A stretch of 64,000 nt of DNA, taken from NCBI GenBank assembly GCA_963768945.1, contig CAVYJW010000003.1:558001-622000 (forward strand). Reading direction: 5' to 3'. Source of the DNA: RYN-230 sp963768945 (GTDB taxonomy: Bacteria; Actinomycetota; Actinomycetes; Streptosporangiales; Streptosporangiaceae). Under the pieces are notes generated by a model. That model had not been told where the DNA came from and ran no database searches. It worked only from the letters and a program-made list of their open reading frames with translations. A program made the position numbers and the translations under genes. The stretch's first letter is position 1. Every line of letters begins with the position of its first letter. Below are positions 34,022 to 43,273 of this stretch, one piece after another.

Positions 34022-34080
34022 GCGTGATCAGCTGGCACTGGCCGCGTAGCGCCAGAAGTCCGCATCCACCCGGACTCACC

Positions 34081-34122
34081 GGCCCTCACTCACCGGCCCT
34101 CACTCACCGGCCCTCACTCACC
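34081..34122. repeat. tandem array of three 14-bp units
   Basis: Three copies of GGCCCTCACTCACC between the convergent thioesterase (stop 34021) and epoxide hydrolase (stop 34135). On the minus strand each unit contains two TGA triplets. Confidence 0.85.
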
Positions 34123-34134
34123 GGCCTGGCCGCC

Positions 34135-35364
34135 TCAGCGCCGCCCGCGGAACGTACGGCGCAGGTCGTCAACCCACTCATCAGGGATCTCCCACGGGAT
34201 GAAATGCCCGCCGTGGTCGTGGGCCGTGATGTTGACGTGGCGATACCAGGCCGCGCGGTCGCTTTCGAGGAAGCTGCGTACCCGCTGCTCGTTGCTCGTC
34301 ACGCCCGGCGGGTTCTCGTACCCGACGAACGTAATGCCGGTGGGTGCCTCGACCACTGGCCACCGGTCGTGCGACGGCGTCCACGGATAGCGGTTGTTGT
34401 TGGCGTAGGTGCGGATCGAGGTGTCGATCCCGCCGCCCGCCCAGTAGATCGTCGCGTGGGTGAGCAGCTCGTCCCGGGTGAACACGGTCTCGACGTCGCC
34501 GCCGCTGTCGGACCAGTTCGCCCACCGTTCCAGGATCCAGGCCAGCATGCCGACCGGGGAGTCGGCCAGTCCGTAACCCAGCGTGCCGGAGTCGAGGACG
34601 TGCGCGGCCAGGTGGACGGCGAACCGCTTTTCCCGGGCCACGACCTGCCTGCGGACCGCGGGCGTCAGGTTCTCCGGGATGGGCTGGCCGCCGGACAGGT
34701 CCCAGGCCCGGTCGCCGTTGAACAGGGTGAGCTTCAGCGCGGACCCAATGTGGATCCCGTAGAGCTCGCCGGCGTACTTGTGCCCGAGCTGGCCGGTGAC
34801 CAGCGCGCCGACGTCACAGCCGGCGGCGGCGTACTTCTCGTACCCGAGTGCCTCCGTCATCAGCTCGTGCCACACGTCGGCGATCTTCCAGAAGTTCATG
34901 TCGGGCCGGCCGGCCAGCGGGGTCGAGAACCCGAAGCCGGGTAGCGACGCCGCGATCACGTCGAACGCGTCCGCCGGATCGCCCCCCGAGGCAGCCGGGT
35001 CGGCGAGCGCGTCGATGACCCGCGACCAGTGCCAGAACGTCCACGGCCAGCCGTGGCTGAGGATCAGCGGCACCGGATCCGGGCCGACGCCGGGCTTGCG
35101 CATGAAGTGGACCGGCACCCCGCCGACGTCAACGTGGTAGTGCTCGTAGGCGTTGATGGCCCGCTCGGCCGCGCGCCAGTCGAAGCCGTCCGCCCAGTAC
35201 GCGACCAGCTCCTGCAGGTACGCGCGGCGCACGCCGTAGTAGCCGTCTTCATTGCCGACATCCAGTGGCCACCTGGTGGCGGCCAGCCGGCGGCGCAGGT
35301 CGTCAAGCACCTCGCCGGGCACGTGGACCGGCACCGGGTCGAGGGGGAACGCTCGTGTCGGCAT
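34135..35364 (-). CDS. epoxide hydrolase (alpha/beta hydrolase with EHN domain)
   Basis: 409 aa. N-terminal EHN domain (DDLRRRLAATRWPLDVGNED, about residues 22-45), then the hydrolase core: LILSHGWPWTFWHW (oxyanion HGWP, about 105), AASLPGFGFS, nucleophile aspartate in AAGCDVGALVTG (about 185), a Tyr-containing cap, and the C-terminal HDHGGHFIPWE histidine (about 390). The usual GGDWG nucleophile elbow is GCDVG here. Cytosolic; opens epoxides to diols. It lies behind, and overlaps by 62 bp, a MarR-type regulator gene that probably represses both. Confidence 0.9.
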   Translation of the reverse strand: MPTRAFPLDPVPVHVPGEVLDDLRRRLAATRWPLDVGNEDGYYGVRRAYLQELVAYWADGFDWRAAERAINAYEHYHVDVGGVPVHFMRKPGVGPDPVPLILSHGWPWTFWHWSRVIDALADPAASGGDPADAFDVIAASLPGFGFSTPLAGRPDMNFWKIADVWHELMTEALGYEKYAAAGCDVGALVTGQLGHKYAGELYGIHIGSALKLTLFNGDRAWDLSGGQPIPENLTPAVRRQVVAREKRFAVHLAAHVLDSGTLGYGLADSPVGMLAWILERWANWSDSGGDVETVFTRDELLTHATIYWAGGGIDTSIRTYANNNRYPWTPSHDRWPVVEAPTGITFVGYENPPGVTSNEQRVRSFLESDRAAWYRHVNITAHDHGGHFIPWEIPDEWVDDLRRTFRGRR

Positions 35365-35845
35365 GGACTCTCCTCTGATCTCCCTGGGTGCCCCGGCCGT
35401 CGCCGGCCGATGCGATCTCGGTCAGCCGGCCCAGCACGCGCGCGTAGCCGGTGAGCGCGTCACGCTCCTGGTCGTTGAGCCCGTCCGCCAGGTGGGATAG
35501 CCTCGCCATCCGGTCGGCGTGCCGGGACCGGACGATCTCCTGGCCCTCCGGGGTCAGCGAGAGCAGGACCGCCCGGCCGTCGCGCGGGTCACGGCGGCGT
35601 GTCACGAGGCCGTCCCGCTCGAGCTTGGCGACCAGGGCCGTGAGCGCGGGCTGCTTCAGCTGCTCCGTAGCGGTCAGGTCGGTCAGCCGTAGCGCCCCCC
35701 GTCGCGACAACGTGTGCAGCACGGACAGGGTCGAGAAGCTGAGCCTCCGCACCGACGGCAGCCGGATGAAGATCGTGTTGAAGTCCTCGATCGCGGTGGT
35801 CAGCTCGTCGAGGTCCAGAACGCGCTCCCCGGGCGACGATGCCAC
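35303..35845 (-). CDS. MarR-family transcriptional regulator
   Basis: 180 aa from GTG 35845 (TTG 35851 also in frame). Winged-helix core: RRLSFSTLSVLHTLSRRGAL, LTATEQLKQPALTALVAKLE as recognition helix, and the wing DGLVTRRRDPRDGRAVLLSL. The dimerisation helices follow. The C-terminal ~25 residues (HADTSVPPRPGAGPRARRGA) are encoded in the overlap with the epoxide hydrolase gene and are unusual for the family. MarR proteins repress nearby genes and respond to small aromatic ligands. An A/T-rich dyad directly upstream is the likely operator. Confidence 0.88.
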   Translation of the reverse strand: MASSPGERVLDLDELTTAIEDFNTIFIRLPSVRRLSFSTLSVLHTLSRRGALRLTDLTATEQLKQPALTALVAKLERDGLVTRRRDPRDGRAVLLSLTPEGQEIVRSRHADRMARLSHLADGLNDQERDALTGYARVLGRLTEIASAGDGRGTQGDQRRVHADTSVPPRPGAGPRARRGA

Positions 35846-35855
35846 GATCAAATTT

Positions 35856-35874
35856 TATATCAAACTTCGATGTA
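35856..35874. promoter_or_regulatory. putative MarR operator
   Basis: TATATC-N7-GATGTA, a near-perfect dyad (one mismatch) within an A/T-rich island that is rare in this GC-rich sequence, just upstream of the MarR start. Confidence 0.55.
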
Positions 35875-36216
35875 ATTTGCTGGCCCGGGGCCGTTCCTGC
35901 CCAGTCAGATCTGTTAGTTCGTGCTGCCCGCGGGGCCTTCCCCAGGCTCCGCGGCCACCCGCTGGTCAGCAGTGTCAGCCCTGTCCCCAGGTCGTGCTGG
36001 CGGTGTCCGTGACCGGACGCAGCGTCGCGAACTGCTCCTGGGCGGTCAGCCGGTTACGACCCTGGGCGACCGAAGCGAACCCCGCACTGCGGCTCAGCGC
36101 CAGCCGTCTCCTCGTCGAGTGATCTGCCCGGACCTTTTGAGAAATCAATCCGGGCTTACCGCACGGAGGCCCGGGGGTGCTGCAAACGTTAAGGTTGCAA
36201 CCTCTGTTGCTGACGG
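35875..36216. other. 342-bp stretch without a recognised gene
   Basis: Lies between the MarR promoter and the 3' end of the GT39 gene. Frames are open here by base composition only; no recognisable protein, strong hairpin or repeat was found. Confidence 0.4.
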
Positions 36217-38429
36217 TCAGGAGCCCGTCCTCGGGGTCGCCAGGTCATACACCGTCATTCCCCCAACGGTTTTCACGGCGAAGTGAGTCTCGACCCACGC
36301 GGTGATCTTCGACCCGGGCCCGGATCCTCCGCCCGGGCCGCCCGTTCCTCCAGACCCGCTGGTCACGAAGTAGTGGATCTCGTGAGCGGACACGAGCTTC
36401 TCGAACTGCGCGAGGGTGGGGGCCGGGTCGCTGCCGGTGAAGCCGCTGATCGCCATGACCGGGACCCCGTTGCTGTCCAGTTCCAGCGAGGCCGCGCTGC
36501 TCGAGCCGACCGTGGCCGCTGCCCAGCGGTAGCCGGACACCCCGGACTCCAGGAGCCTGGACAGGGCGCTGCTGACGGTGCCCGTGCTGCTGACGGTGCC
36601 CGTGCCGCCGGGGGAGCCTGTGCCGCCGGGGGAGCCCGTGCCGCCGGGGGAGCCTGTGCCGCCGGTGGAGGCTGAACCGCCCGGGGTGCCCGAACTGCCC
36701 CGGGAGGACTGTCCCGCCCGTGAGCTGCCCGTCGATCCCGGCAACGCGCCCGCGCCGGGCTGGCCGGTGCCGGACGCCGTCGTGCCGGGCGGCTTGGTGC
36801 TGGACCTGTCCGTGGGCGGCTTGGTGCCGGACCGGCTGGCCGCGCCGGGAAGCCCACCTCCGGATCCGGCCGCGCCGCCGGGCCTGCCCGACAAGCCCGG
36901 CACGGCCGGTCCGGCCGTCGGGATCGACCCGCCGTGGGCCGTGGCCGCGGTGTCAACGCTGTAGGCCAGCGGGCCGCCCAGCCCGGAGATCAGGGCGAGG
37001 GACAGCGGGGCGACAGCCAGGGCGGTGCGGCCCCGGGAAGTGCTGGTCCGCACCGCCGGCCGGCCAGGACCATCGCGGCCCCGGCGGCCGCGGCGATCGC
37101 GATGGCCACCCGGAGCCAGGGGAACCAGTCAGGGCTGCGGCCGAGCAGCACCCAGGCCCAGGCCGCGGTGACCAGCAGGGTGCCGGCCAGGGTGATTCGG
37201 GCAGCCCCAGTGTGCCGGATCCGCCACAACGCGACCGCGCCGATGCCGGCCAGCGCGGCGATGGCCGGCGCGAGGGCCACGGTGTAGTAGGGGTGGATGA
37301 TGCCGGACATGTAGCTGAACACCGCCGCGGTCACCACCAGCCAGCCGCCCCACAGCAGGGCGGCGGCGCGAGTCCTGTCCGTCCGCGGGGACCGCCGGGA
37401 CAGCCACAGCAGGGCGGCCAGGGCGATCACGGCCGCCGGGAGCAGCCAGCTGATCTGGCTGCCCATGTCGGACCGGAACAGCCGGGTGATCCCGGTCGCC
37501 CCGCCGAACAGTGACCCGCCGGCTCCACCTCCGGCGCCCCCCGTGCCCCCGCCGCTGCCGGTGAGCCTGCCGAGGCCGTTGTAGCCGAACGTGAGCTGGA
37601 GGATGTTGTTGTCCGTCGAACCGCCGACGTACGGCCGGCCGGCGGCCGGGGTGAGAAGGTCGATCGCGACCCACCAGCCCGCCGCGGCTACCAGGGCCGC
37701 CCCGCCGACCAGCAGTTGCCACAGGCGCTTGCCCAGGGCTGGCTGGCCCGCCCACAGGTAGGCCACCGCGAACGCGGGCAGGACCAGGAAGGCCTGCAGC
37801 ATCTTGGTGAGGTAGCCCAGGCCCAGCAGGGCGCCGGTCAGCGCGATCCAGCGGGTCAGGCCCGATTCGATGGCCCGGGTGGTGGTGTACGCGGCCAGCG
37901 TCATGACCAGCACCAGCAGCGCGTCGGGGTTATCGAAGCGGAACATCAGGGTGGCCACCGGGGTCAGGGCCGCCGCGGCTCCGGCGATGAGCGCCGCCGC
38001 GGGGCCGAACCACCGGCGGATCGTGGCGTAGAGCACGCCGACGACGGCCACGCCCTCCAGCGCCTGGGGCATCAGCAGGCTCCAGGCGCTGAAGCCGAAG
38101 ACCCGGCCGGACAGTTCCATCACCCACAACGACGCCGGGGTCTTGTCCACGGTGATGAAGTTGCTGGAGTCCAGCGAGCCGAACAGGAACGCCTTCCAGC
38201 TCTTGGTGCCGGCCTGGACGGCGGCGGCGTAGAACTCGTTGGCGTAGCCGCTGCGGCTCAGTCCGGCCAGGTAGAGCACGGCCGTGGCCAGCAGCAGGCC
38301 GAGCAGCGCGGGCCTGGCCCAGGCCGGGTCACCGGGCCGGCCGCGCACCAGGCGGGCGGCCCAGCTGGGTCGTCCCGGCTGCTGGGCGTGCCGCCGGACC
38401 GGGCGGGACTGGGTGGAGATGGCCCTCAC
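36217..38429 (-). CDS. GT39/ArnT-like membrane glycosyltransferase, split by a one-base frameshift
   Basis: The first part (38429 to about 37055) encodes about twelve membrane helices; marks are GYANEFYAAAVQAGTKSWKA and ITVDKTPASLWVMELSGRVF in the first loop and SGIIHPYYTVALAPAIAALA later. After AAMVLAG the frame runs out at 36990, while the missing continuation (RTSTSRGRTALAVAPLSLAL …) appears in the next frame down to 36217. Adding one base near 37055-37062 gives 737 aa, the usual length of these actinobacterial transferases. The tail has a Gly/Ser-rich linker and a C-terminal domain (VMAISGFTGSDPAPTL). It overlaps the GT2-GtrA gene by 4 bp; they probably share a lipid-linked sugar pathway. 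Confidence 0.85.
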
Positions 38430-39748
38430 CGGAACTCACCCCCTGCGCCGCCACGGGACACGGCCGGGGCAGCGTCCTGCCGGAAGACCCAGCTGCGGTA
38501 GAGGCCGAACCGCACCAGCGTGGCCGTGAGGTTCGCCGCCACCAGCACGGTGAGCTCGGCGGCCCGGCTCGCCCGGGGAGCGCTGGCGTGCAGGGCCGCC
38601 AGGGCACCCGACGTGAGCGCGAGGCCAATGGCGAACGCGATCAGGCCCCGGACCTGGTGCCGGGCGGCACGCGCCCGGCCCCGGATGCCGAACGTGACCC
38701 GCCGGTTGACGGCGGTGTTGGCCACGGCGGTCAGCAGCAGGCTGATTGCGTTGGCGACCTGAGCGGCCACGACGCCGCGCAGCAGCAGATACAGCAGCAG
38801 GTACGCCGCGGTGCTGGCCACCCCGACCAGCCCGAAACTGCCCAGCTCGCCGCTGAGCCGGCGCCGCGGCGGGCCTGTCGCGCCGGTATCGGTGCCAGTG
38901 CCGCGGCCGGTGCCACCGCCCCGGTCATCACCCGGCGGCAGCGGGTCCGGGCTGCGCAGCGCGGGAACCCGGATCGTGCCGCGGGCCAGGCCGGTGCCGA
39001 GCCGGACGATGCCGCGCACGTCACCCAGGGCCGTGGCCACGACGTTGACCCGCGAATCGGGGTCGTCGATCCAGTCCACCGGGACCTCGTGGATGCGCAG
39101 CCCGGCCCGTTCGGCCAGCACGAGCAGTTCGGTGTCGAAGAACCAGCCCGAATCCGTGGTCAGCGGCAGCAGCGCCCGGGCCGCGCCGGCGCGGATCGCC
39201 TTGAACCCGCACTGCGCGTCGGAGAAGCGCGTGCCGAGGGAGGCGTGCAGCAGCAGGTTGTAGCAGCGGGAGATGATCTCTCGCTTCGGGCCTCGGATCA
39301 CCCGCGCGCCCCGTGCCAGCCGGGTCCCGATCGCCATGTCGCTGTGCCCGGACAGCAACGGCGCGACCAGCGGCAGCAACGCGTTCAGGTCCGTGGACAG
39401 GTCCACGTCCATGTAGGCGCAGACGTCGGCGTCGCTGCCGGCCCAGACCGAGCGCAGCGCGCCGCCGCGCCCCGGACGCTCAATGCGTTCCGCGCGGACC
39501 ATGGGCAATTCTTCCGCCAGTTCCTGGGCCAGGGCCCAGGTCCCGTCGGTGCTTCCATTGTCGGCGATAGTTATCCGGGCCGCGAAAGGAAAGCTGTCAT
39601 CACAATAGCCACGCAGCCTCCGGACGGCCGGCCCGAGGTCACGTTCCTCATTGCGGACCGGGATCACGATCTCGACCTGGGCTTGTCCGGGAACCAGGCC
39701 GGTCCGTGCCCCGGGCCGGGTCCGGAGTGAGGAGTCAGTGGTTTGCAT
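38426..39748 (-). CDS. bifunctional GT2 glycosyltransferase / GtrA-like membrane protein
   Basis: 440 aa. Residues about 22-270 are a GT-A fold family 2 transferase (VEIVIPVRNEERDLGPAVRR, ADNGSTDGTW, the DxD-type YMDVDLSTDL, and CGFKAIRAGA), as in dolichol-phosphate-mannose synthase-like enzymes. Residues about 305-430 are a four-helix GtrA domain (LGSFGLVGVASTAAYLLLYL, RRVTFG). Such enzymes load a sugar on polyprenyl phosphate and the GtrA part helps flip it. The next gene, a GT39-like transferase, would use the product. Upstream lies a histidine kinase gene in the same direction, 142 bp away. Confidence 0.9.
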   Translation of the reverse strand: MQTTDSSLRTRPGARTGLVPGQAQVEIVIPVRNEERDLGPAVRRLRGYCDDSFPFAARITIADNGSTDGTWALAQELAEELPMVRAERIERPGRGGALRSVWAGSDADVCAYMDVDLSTDLNALLPLVAPLLSGHSDMAIGTRLARGARVIRGPKREIISRCYNLLLHASLGTRFSDAQCGFKAIRAGAARALLPLTTDSGWFFDTELLVLAERAGLRIHEVPVDWIDDPDSRVNVVATALGDVRGIVRLGTGLARGTIRVPALRSPDPLPPGDDRGGGTGRGTGTDTGATGPPRRRLSGELGSFGLVGVASTAAYLLLYLLLRGVVAAQVANAISLLLTAVANTAVNRRVTFGIRGRARAARHQVRGLIAFAIGLALTSGALAALHASAPRASRAAELTVLVAANLTATLVRFGLYRSWVFRQDAAPAVSRGGAGGEFR

Positions 39749-39890
39749 GCCCCCAGGTTCGGCGAGCCTGCTTTACCGCTCCTTAACTAACTTTCTGTAC
39801 CGGCCATGAATGGCTGCCCGAAAATTCTGAGCCGGTCAAGAAGGTCTGTCCAGGGAATTATCGGTCCTTTGCGAATGATCGCGTGCGGGT

Positions 39891-41132
39891 CTACACCTGG
39901 GCCACGCGTCCGGCACGCGGCTGGCGGCTCTGCGGCGGGGCTGGCGGGGGGAAGGTGACGTCGATGGCGAGGCCGCCGCCGGGGCGGGGCTGGGCGGTGA
40001 TGGTGGCGGTGTGGGCCGTGGCGATGGCGCGGACGATGGACAGGCCAAGGCCGTGGCCGCCGTCGTGGCGGGCGGGACGGGGGCCGAGCCGCTGGAAGGG
40101 CTGGAACAGGCGGTCGATATCGGCGGGCGGGATGACCTGCCCGGAGCTGGTCACTGACAAGACGGCGGCGGCGTGGCTGGTCGTGGTGGTGGTGATCTGG
40201 ATGTCCCCGCCGGGGATGTTGTGCCGGATGGCGTTGTCGATCAGGTTGGCGGCCAGCTGGTGGATCAGGAGGGGGTCACCGTCGAGGGTGGCGGGCTGGA
40301 TGCCGGCCTGGACGTGCAGGCTGCGGCGGCTGATCGCGGGGCGGGCGGCGGCCAGCGCGGCGCTGGTGATGGCGGCCAGGTCGGCAGGCTCGCATTCGCC
40401 GGGGCCGGCTTCGCTGCTGGCCAGGGTGAGCAGCGCCTCGATGAGGTGTTCCTGCTCGGCGTTGGAGGCGAGCAGGTCCTGGCTCACGGCCCGCCAGGTG
40501 CTGGTGGTCGCGGCCGGATCGGCGCGGGTGACCTGGAGCAGGGTGCGTTCCCGGGTCAGCGGGGTGCGCAGCTCGTGGGAGGCGTTGGCGGCGAACCGCC
40601 GCTGCGCGCCGAAGGAGGCCTCCAGCCGCGCGAACAGGCTGTCGAGGGTGTCGGCGAGTTCCTTGAGCTCGTCGTCGGGTCCGTGCAGGGCCAGCCGCTC
40701 GTGCAGGCTGCTGGCGGAGATCCGCCGGGCGGCCGCGGTGATCGTGCGCAACGGGCGCAGCACCTGCCCGGCGATGACCCAGCCGATCGCGGCGGCCGCG
40801 ACCGCGATGACCGCCAGGGCGATGGCGGCGGCGATCAGCAGCTGCGGCCTGTCCAGGGACAGCTGCCCCAGGCCCGCCATCCGGATCGTCACCGCGGGCG
40901 GCTGGACGGCGGCGAAAGGGATTACCTTGCCGCCGTTGCGGAGAAGGTGGTGGATCACCAGGTGCGGCGCGTTCCCGAGCTGGCCGTAGAGCAGGTAGGT
41001 GACGGCGAGCACGGTCGCGCCGCAGGCCACGAACACCGCGCCGCCGTACAGGACGGTCAGCCGTAGCCGGGCGGTGCGGCGGGGCAGCCGCAGCCAGCGC
41101 AGGCGGCCGGCCCGCGGGCCGCGGGTGCGCAT
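39891..41132 (-). CDS. sensor histidine kinase (EnvZ/OmpR-class partner)
   Basis: 413 aa from ATG 41132, overlapping the response regulator stop. Two membrane helices (about residues 22-46 and 98-122) flank a short extracytoplasmic loop; a HAMP domain follows (RPLRTITAAARRISASSLHE). The phosphoacceptor is in RFAANASHELRTPLTRERTL (about 205), and the ATPase has NLIDNAIRHNIPGG and GGHGLGLSIVRAIA. Forms a two-component system with the upstream regulator and is followed by two glycosyltransferase genes. Confidence 0.92.
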   Translation of the reverse strand: MRTRGPRAGRLRWLRLPRRTARLRLTVLYGGAVFVACGATVLAVTYLLYGQLGNAPHLVIHHLLRNGGKVIPFAAVQPPAVTIRMAGLGQLSLDRPQLLIAAAIALAVIAVAAAAIGWVIAGQVLRPLRTITAAARRISASSLHERLALHGPDDELKELADTLDSLFARLEASFGAQRRFAANASHELRTPLTRERTLLQVTRADPAATTSTWRAVSQDLLASNAEQEHLIEALLTLASSEAGPGECEPADLAAITSAALAAARPAISRRSLHVQAGIQPATLDGDPLLIHQLAANLIDNAIRHNIPGGDIQITTTTTSHAAAVLSVTSSGQVIPPADIDRLFQPFQRLGPRPARHDGGHGLGLSIVRAIATAHTATITAQPRPGGGLAIDVTFPPPAPPQSRQPRAGRVAQV

Positions 41133-41794
41133 CACGATCCCCCGATCCGGTAGCCGCTGTCCCGGACAGTCTGGATCACCGGCGGGCTGCCGAGCTTGGC
41201 CCGCAGCCGGCCGATGGTGGTCTTCACCGTGCTGGTGAACGGGTCGGCCGCCTCGTCCCACACCCGCTCCAGTAGTTCCTCAGCCGGGACCGGCCGCCCA
41301 TCCGCGGCGAGCAGGCATTCCAGCACAGCCAGTTCCTTGGTCGTCAGCGGCAGCCGCCGCCCGCCGCGGACCGCGACCCGGCGGGCCGGATCCAGGCTCA
41401 GGTCACCATGCTCGAGGCTGGCGGGCAGCGGCGCGGCGGCCCGCCGCCCCAGCGCCCGGATCCGGGCCACCAGCTCCGCGAAATCAAACGGCTTGGGCAG
41501 GTAATCATCAGCGCCCAGCCCCAGGCCCTCCACCCGGTCCCGGACCGACCTCGCCGCGGTCAGCATTAGCACCCGGCTCTGCGACCCGCCCGCCGCCAGC
41601 GCCCGGCAGACATCATCGCCGGGCACGCCGGGCAGGTCCCGGTCCAGCACCACCACGTCATAACGGTTGACCGTCAGCCGCTCCAGCGCCGCGCCGCCGT
41701 CCAGCGCCACATCGACAGCCATCCCCTCCCGGCGCAGCCCGGCCGCCACCGCCCTGGCCAGCACCTCGTCGTCCTCGGTCACCAGAACCCGCAT
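41132..41794 (-). CDS. OmpR/PhoB-type response regulator
   Basis: 220 aa from ATG 41794; upstream in-frame starts reach into the divergent gene. Receiver domain with VLVTEDDEVLARAVAAGL, phosphoacceptor in DVVVLDRDLPGVPGDDV (about 52), MLTAARSVRDRVEGLGLGAD and KPFDFAEL. The C-terminal winged helix includes LTTKELAVLECLLAADGRPV and TVKTTIGRLRAKLG, ending GYRIGGS. Coupled to its kinase by an ATGA overlap. Direct repeats in the divergent promoter are its likely binding sites. Confidence 0.93.
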   Translation of the reverse strand: MRVLVTEDDEVLARAVAAGLRREGMAVDVALDGGAALERLTVNRYDVVVLDRDLPGVPGDDVCRALAAGGSQSRVLMLTAARSVRDRVEGLGLGADDYLPKPFDFAELVARIRALGRRAAAPLPASLEHGDLSLDPARRVAVRGGRRLPLTTKELAVLECLLAADGRPVPAEELLERVWDEAADPFTSTVKTTIGRLRAKLGSPPVIQTVRDSGYRIGGS

Positions 41795-41861
41795 CGCCTG
41801 CCCGCCACCTCCCGCGTCCCACCGCCATGCCAGCGGCCCGCTTCCCAAGATCGCAGGCCGC

Positions 41862-41904
41862 AGGTGACAGCCAGGTGACATTTCCGGTTCCCGTCCTGTC
41901 ACCT
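41862..41904. promoter_or_regulatory. putative response-regulator operator
   Basis: AGGTGACA occurs at 41862-41869 and 41873-41880, 11 bp apart as is usual for OmpR-family tandem sites, and its inverse TGTCACCT at 41897-41904. It lies in the 187-bp divergent promoter between the regulator gene and the small lipoprotein gene. Confidence 0.6.
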
Positions 41905-41981
41905 CCCATTCTGTACAACTAAAACATGCCGGGACCCAGACAGAAGACCCGATTAGCACCCGGTCATAAAGGAGCCACGCA

Positions 41982-42326
41982 ATGAACGGCCATACCGGCG
42001 GCAACCCCGGCCCGCGGCGCGCCGCAGCCCTGGCCGCCGTCACCGTCACCGCCGCCGCCATCGCCGCCGCCATGCTGGCGGCCTGCGGCGCCAGCCCCCC
42101 GTCCGCCGGCCCGGCCCCCGCAGGACCAGCGACCTACCACGCGGAACTCGCCTACGCGCACTGCATGCAAACCCACGGCGCGCCCAACTTCCCCACCCCC
42201 GCAAACCCGTCGCAACGCTTCCACATCACCGGACACCCCACCGGCAACAACCCCGCAGCACAGGCTAATGACACCTGCCAGCACCTGCTGCCCCCCGGCA
42301 GCGTGACTATACGTTCGGGTGGCTGA
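41982..42326 (+). CDS. small exported lipoprotein-like protein
   Basis: 114 aa from ATG 41982, with AAGGAG upstream. N-terminal signal with hydrophobic ALAAVTVTAAAIAAAMLAAC, the last being a lipobox cysteine (about residue 35). The mature part carries the pattern YAHCMQTHGAPNFPTPANP and a later DTCQHLLP, a two-cysteine motif seen in many small secreted actinobacterial proteins found beside two-component systems or efflux genes. Function unknown. Divergent from the response regulator gene and sharing its repeat-bearing promoter. Confidence 0.8.
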   Translation: MNGHTGGNPGPRRAAALAAVTVTAAAIAAAMLAACGASPPSAGPAPAGPATYHAELAYAHCMQTHGAPNFPTPANPSQRFHITGHPTGNNPAAQANDTCQHLLPPGSVTIRSGG

Positions 42327-42531
42327 CGCGACAGGGATCGCGAGCGTCGCCCACAGGTTATGCGGGGCAGTTGCCCGCGGGCCGACCCACCTCACAGCGG
42401 CTACTTGTTGCAGGTCGTTCGGCCCGGCGCCACAGCCGGTCGCGAAGCGGCACCCGGCGGTTGGACATCGATGCCGAGCCGGACAGGCCAGACCCGGCCC
42501 TAAGATCCCCGGCAGCGCAAGGAGGAGAACC

Positions 42532-43078
42532 TCAGCAGAGCGCAGGCAAGCCCCTGCCAAGAAAGTGGGTATGACTCGCAAGCGGGAGTGTCGATGCTCT
42601 CACATGGTCGGCGAACGTCACGCATGGCGTCGGCGAGGCGGACGCCGGGCCAACCGGGACGAACTCGGCCTTGGTCAGCACCTTCTGGGACGCGGCATTC
42701 TCGCGGGCGGTGGCCGCCCTGAGCGTGCACAGTCCGAGCCGCGCCGCCGCCAGCCGGCACACCTTCCGGACGGTCGCGGTCGCCACGCCGCGGCCGACGA
42801 CGTGCTGTGCGACCCGGGAGCCGAGTTCCGCGGTGCCGTCTTCGAAGTCGGCCAGGTTGAACCGGCCCAGGACCGTCCTCCGCGACGAGCACGTAGCAGG
42901 CGCAGATGCCGGCCTCCTGCTCAGCCAGCAGGGCGTGGTGCCTATCGGTGAACTGGTCGTAGAACTCGTCGTCGCGGTCGGAGACCGAGGCAGCGGAGTA
43001 GGCGTGGTTCGCCAGCTCGAAGGCAAGGACCGCCGGGGCATGGCCAGCATGCAGCCGCTCCAGCTCGGGCACTGCCAA
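42532..43078 (-). pseudogene. frameshifted GNAT acetyltransferase
   Basis: The start ATG 43078 opens MAVPELERLHAGHAPAVLAF and runs to CYVLVAEDG (about 42880). The family continues in the neighbouring frame: TVLGRFNLADFEDGTAELGS, RVAQHVVGRGVATATVRKVC (acetyl-CoA loop) and ENAASQKVLTKAEFVPVG, as in RimJ/RimL-like N-acetyltransferases. Either frame alone lacks half of the fold. All else looks intact, so the break is recent or a sequencing error. Confidence 0.8.
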
Positions 43079-43176
43079 ACTCTACCCAGATGGTGCGCTG
43101 AGGCCACCTGAGTTTCCGCCGGGCCGTCACGGGCGGGGCGTCACCGGGATGGTTGGCGGCTTCGGCCTGCTCCTCG

Positions 43177-43273
43177 TCATCGTCTGGGCAGAGTCATCGT
43201 CTGGGCAGAGTCATCGTCTGGGCAGAGTCATCGTCTGGGCAGAGTCAGGGCCCTGATCGGAGTCAGGGCCTGA
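43177..43273 (-). repeat. tandem array next to the DUF6542-like gene stop
   Basis: Four 17-bp copies of TCATCGTCTGGGCAGAG (43177-43244) followed by two shorter related units beginning TCAGGGCC (43245 and 43263). On the minus strand every unit boundary reads TGA; the last is the stop of the minus-strand gene (43263-43265). Confidence 0.88.
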
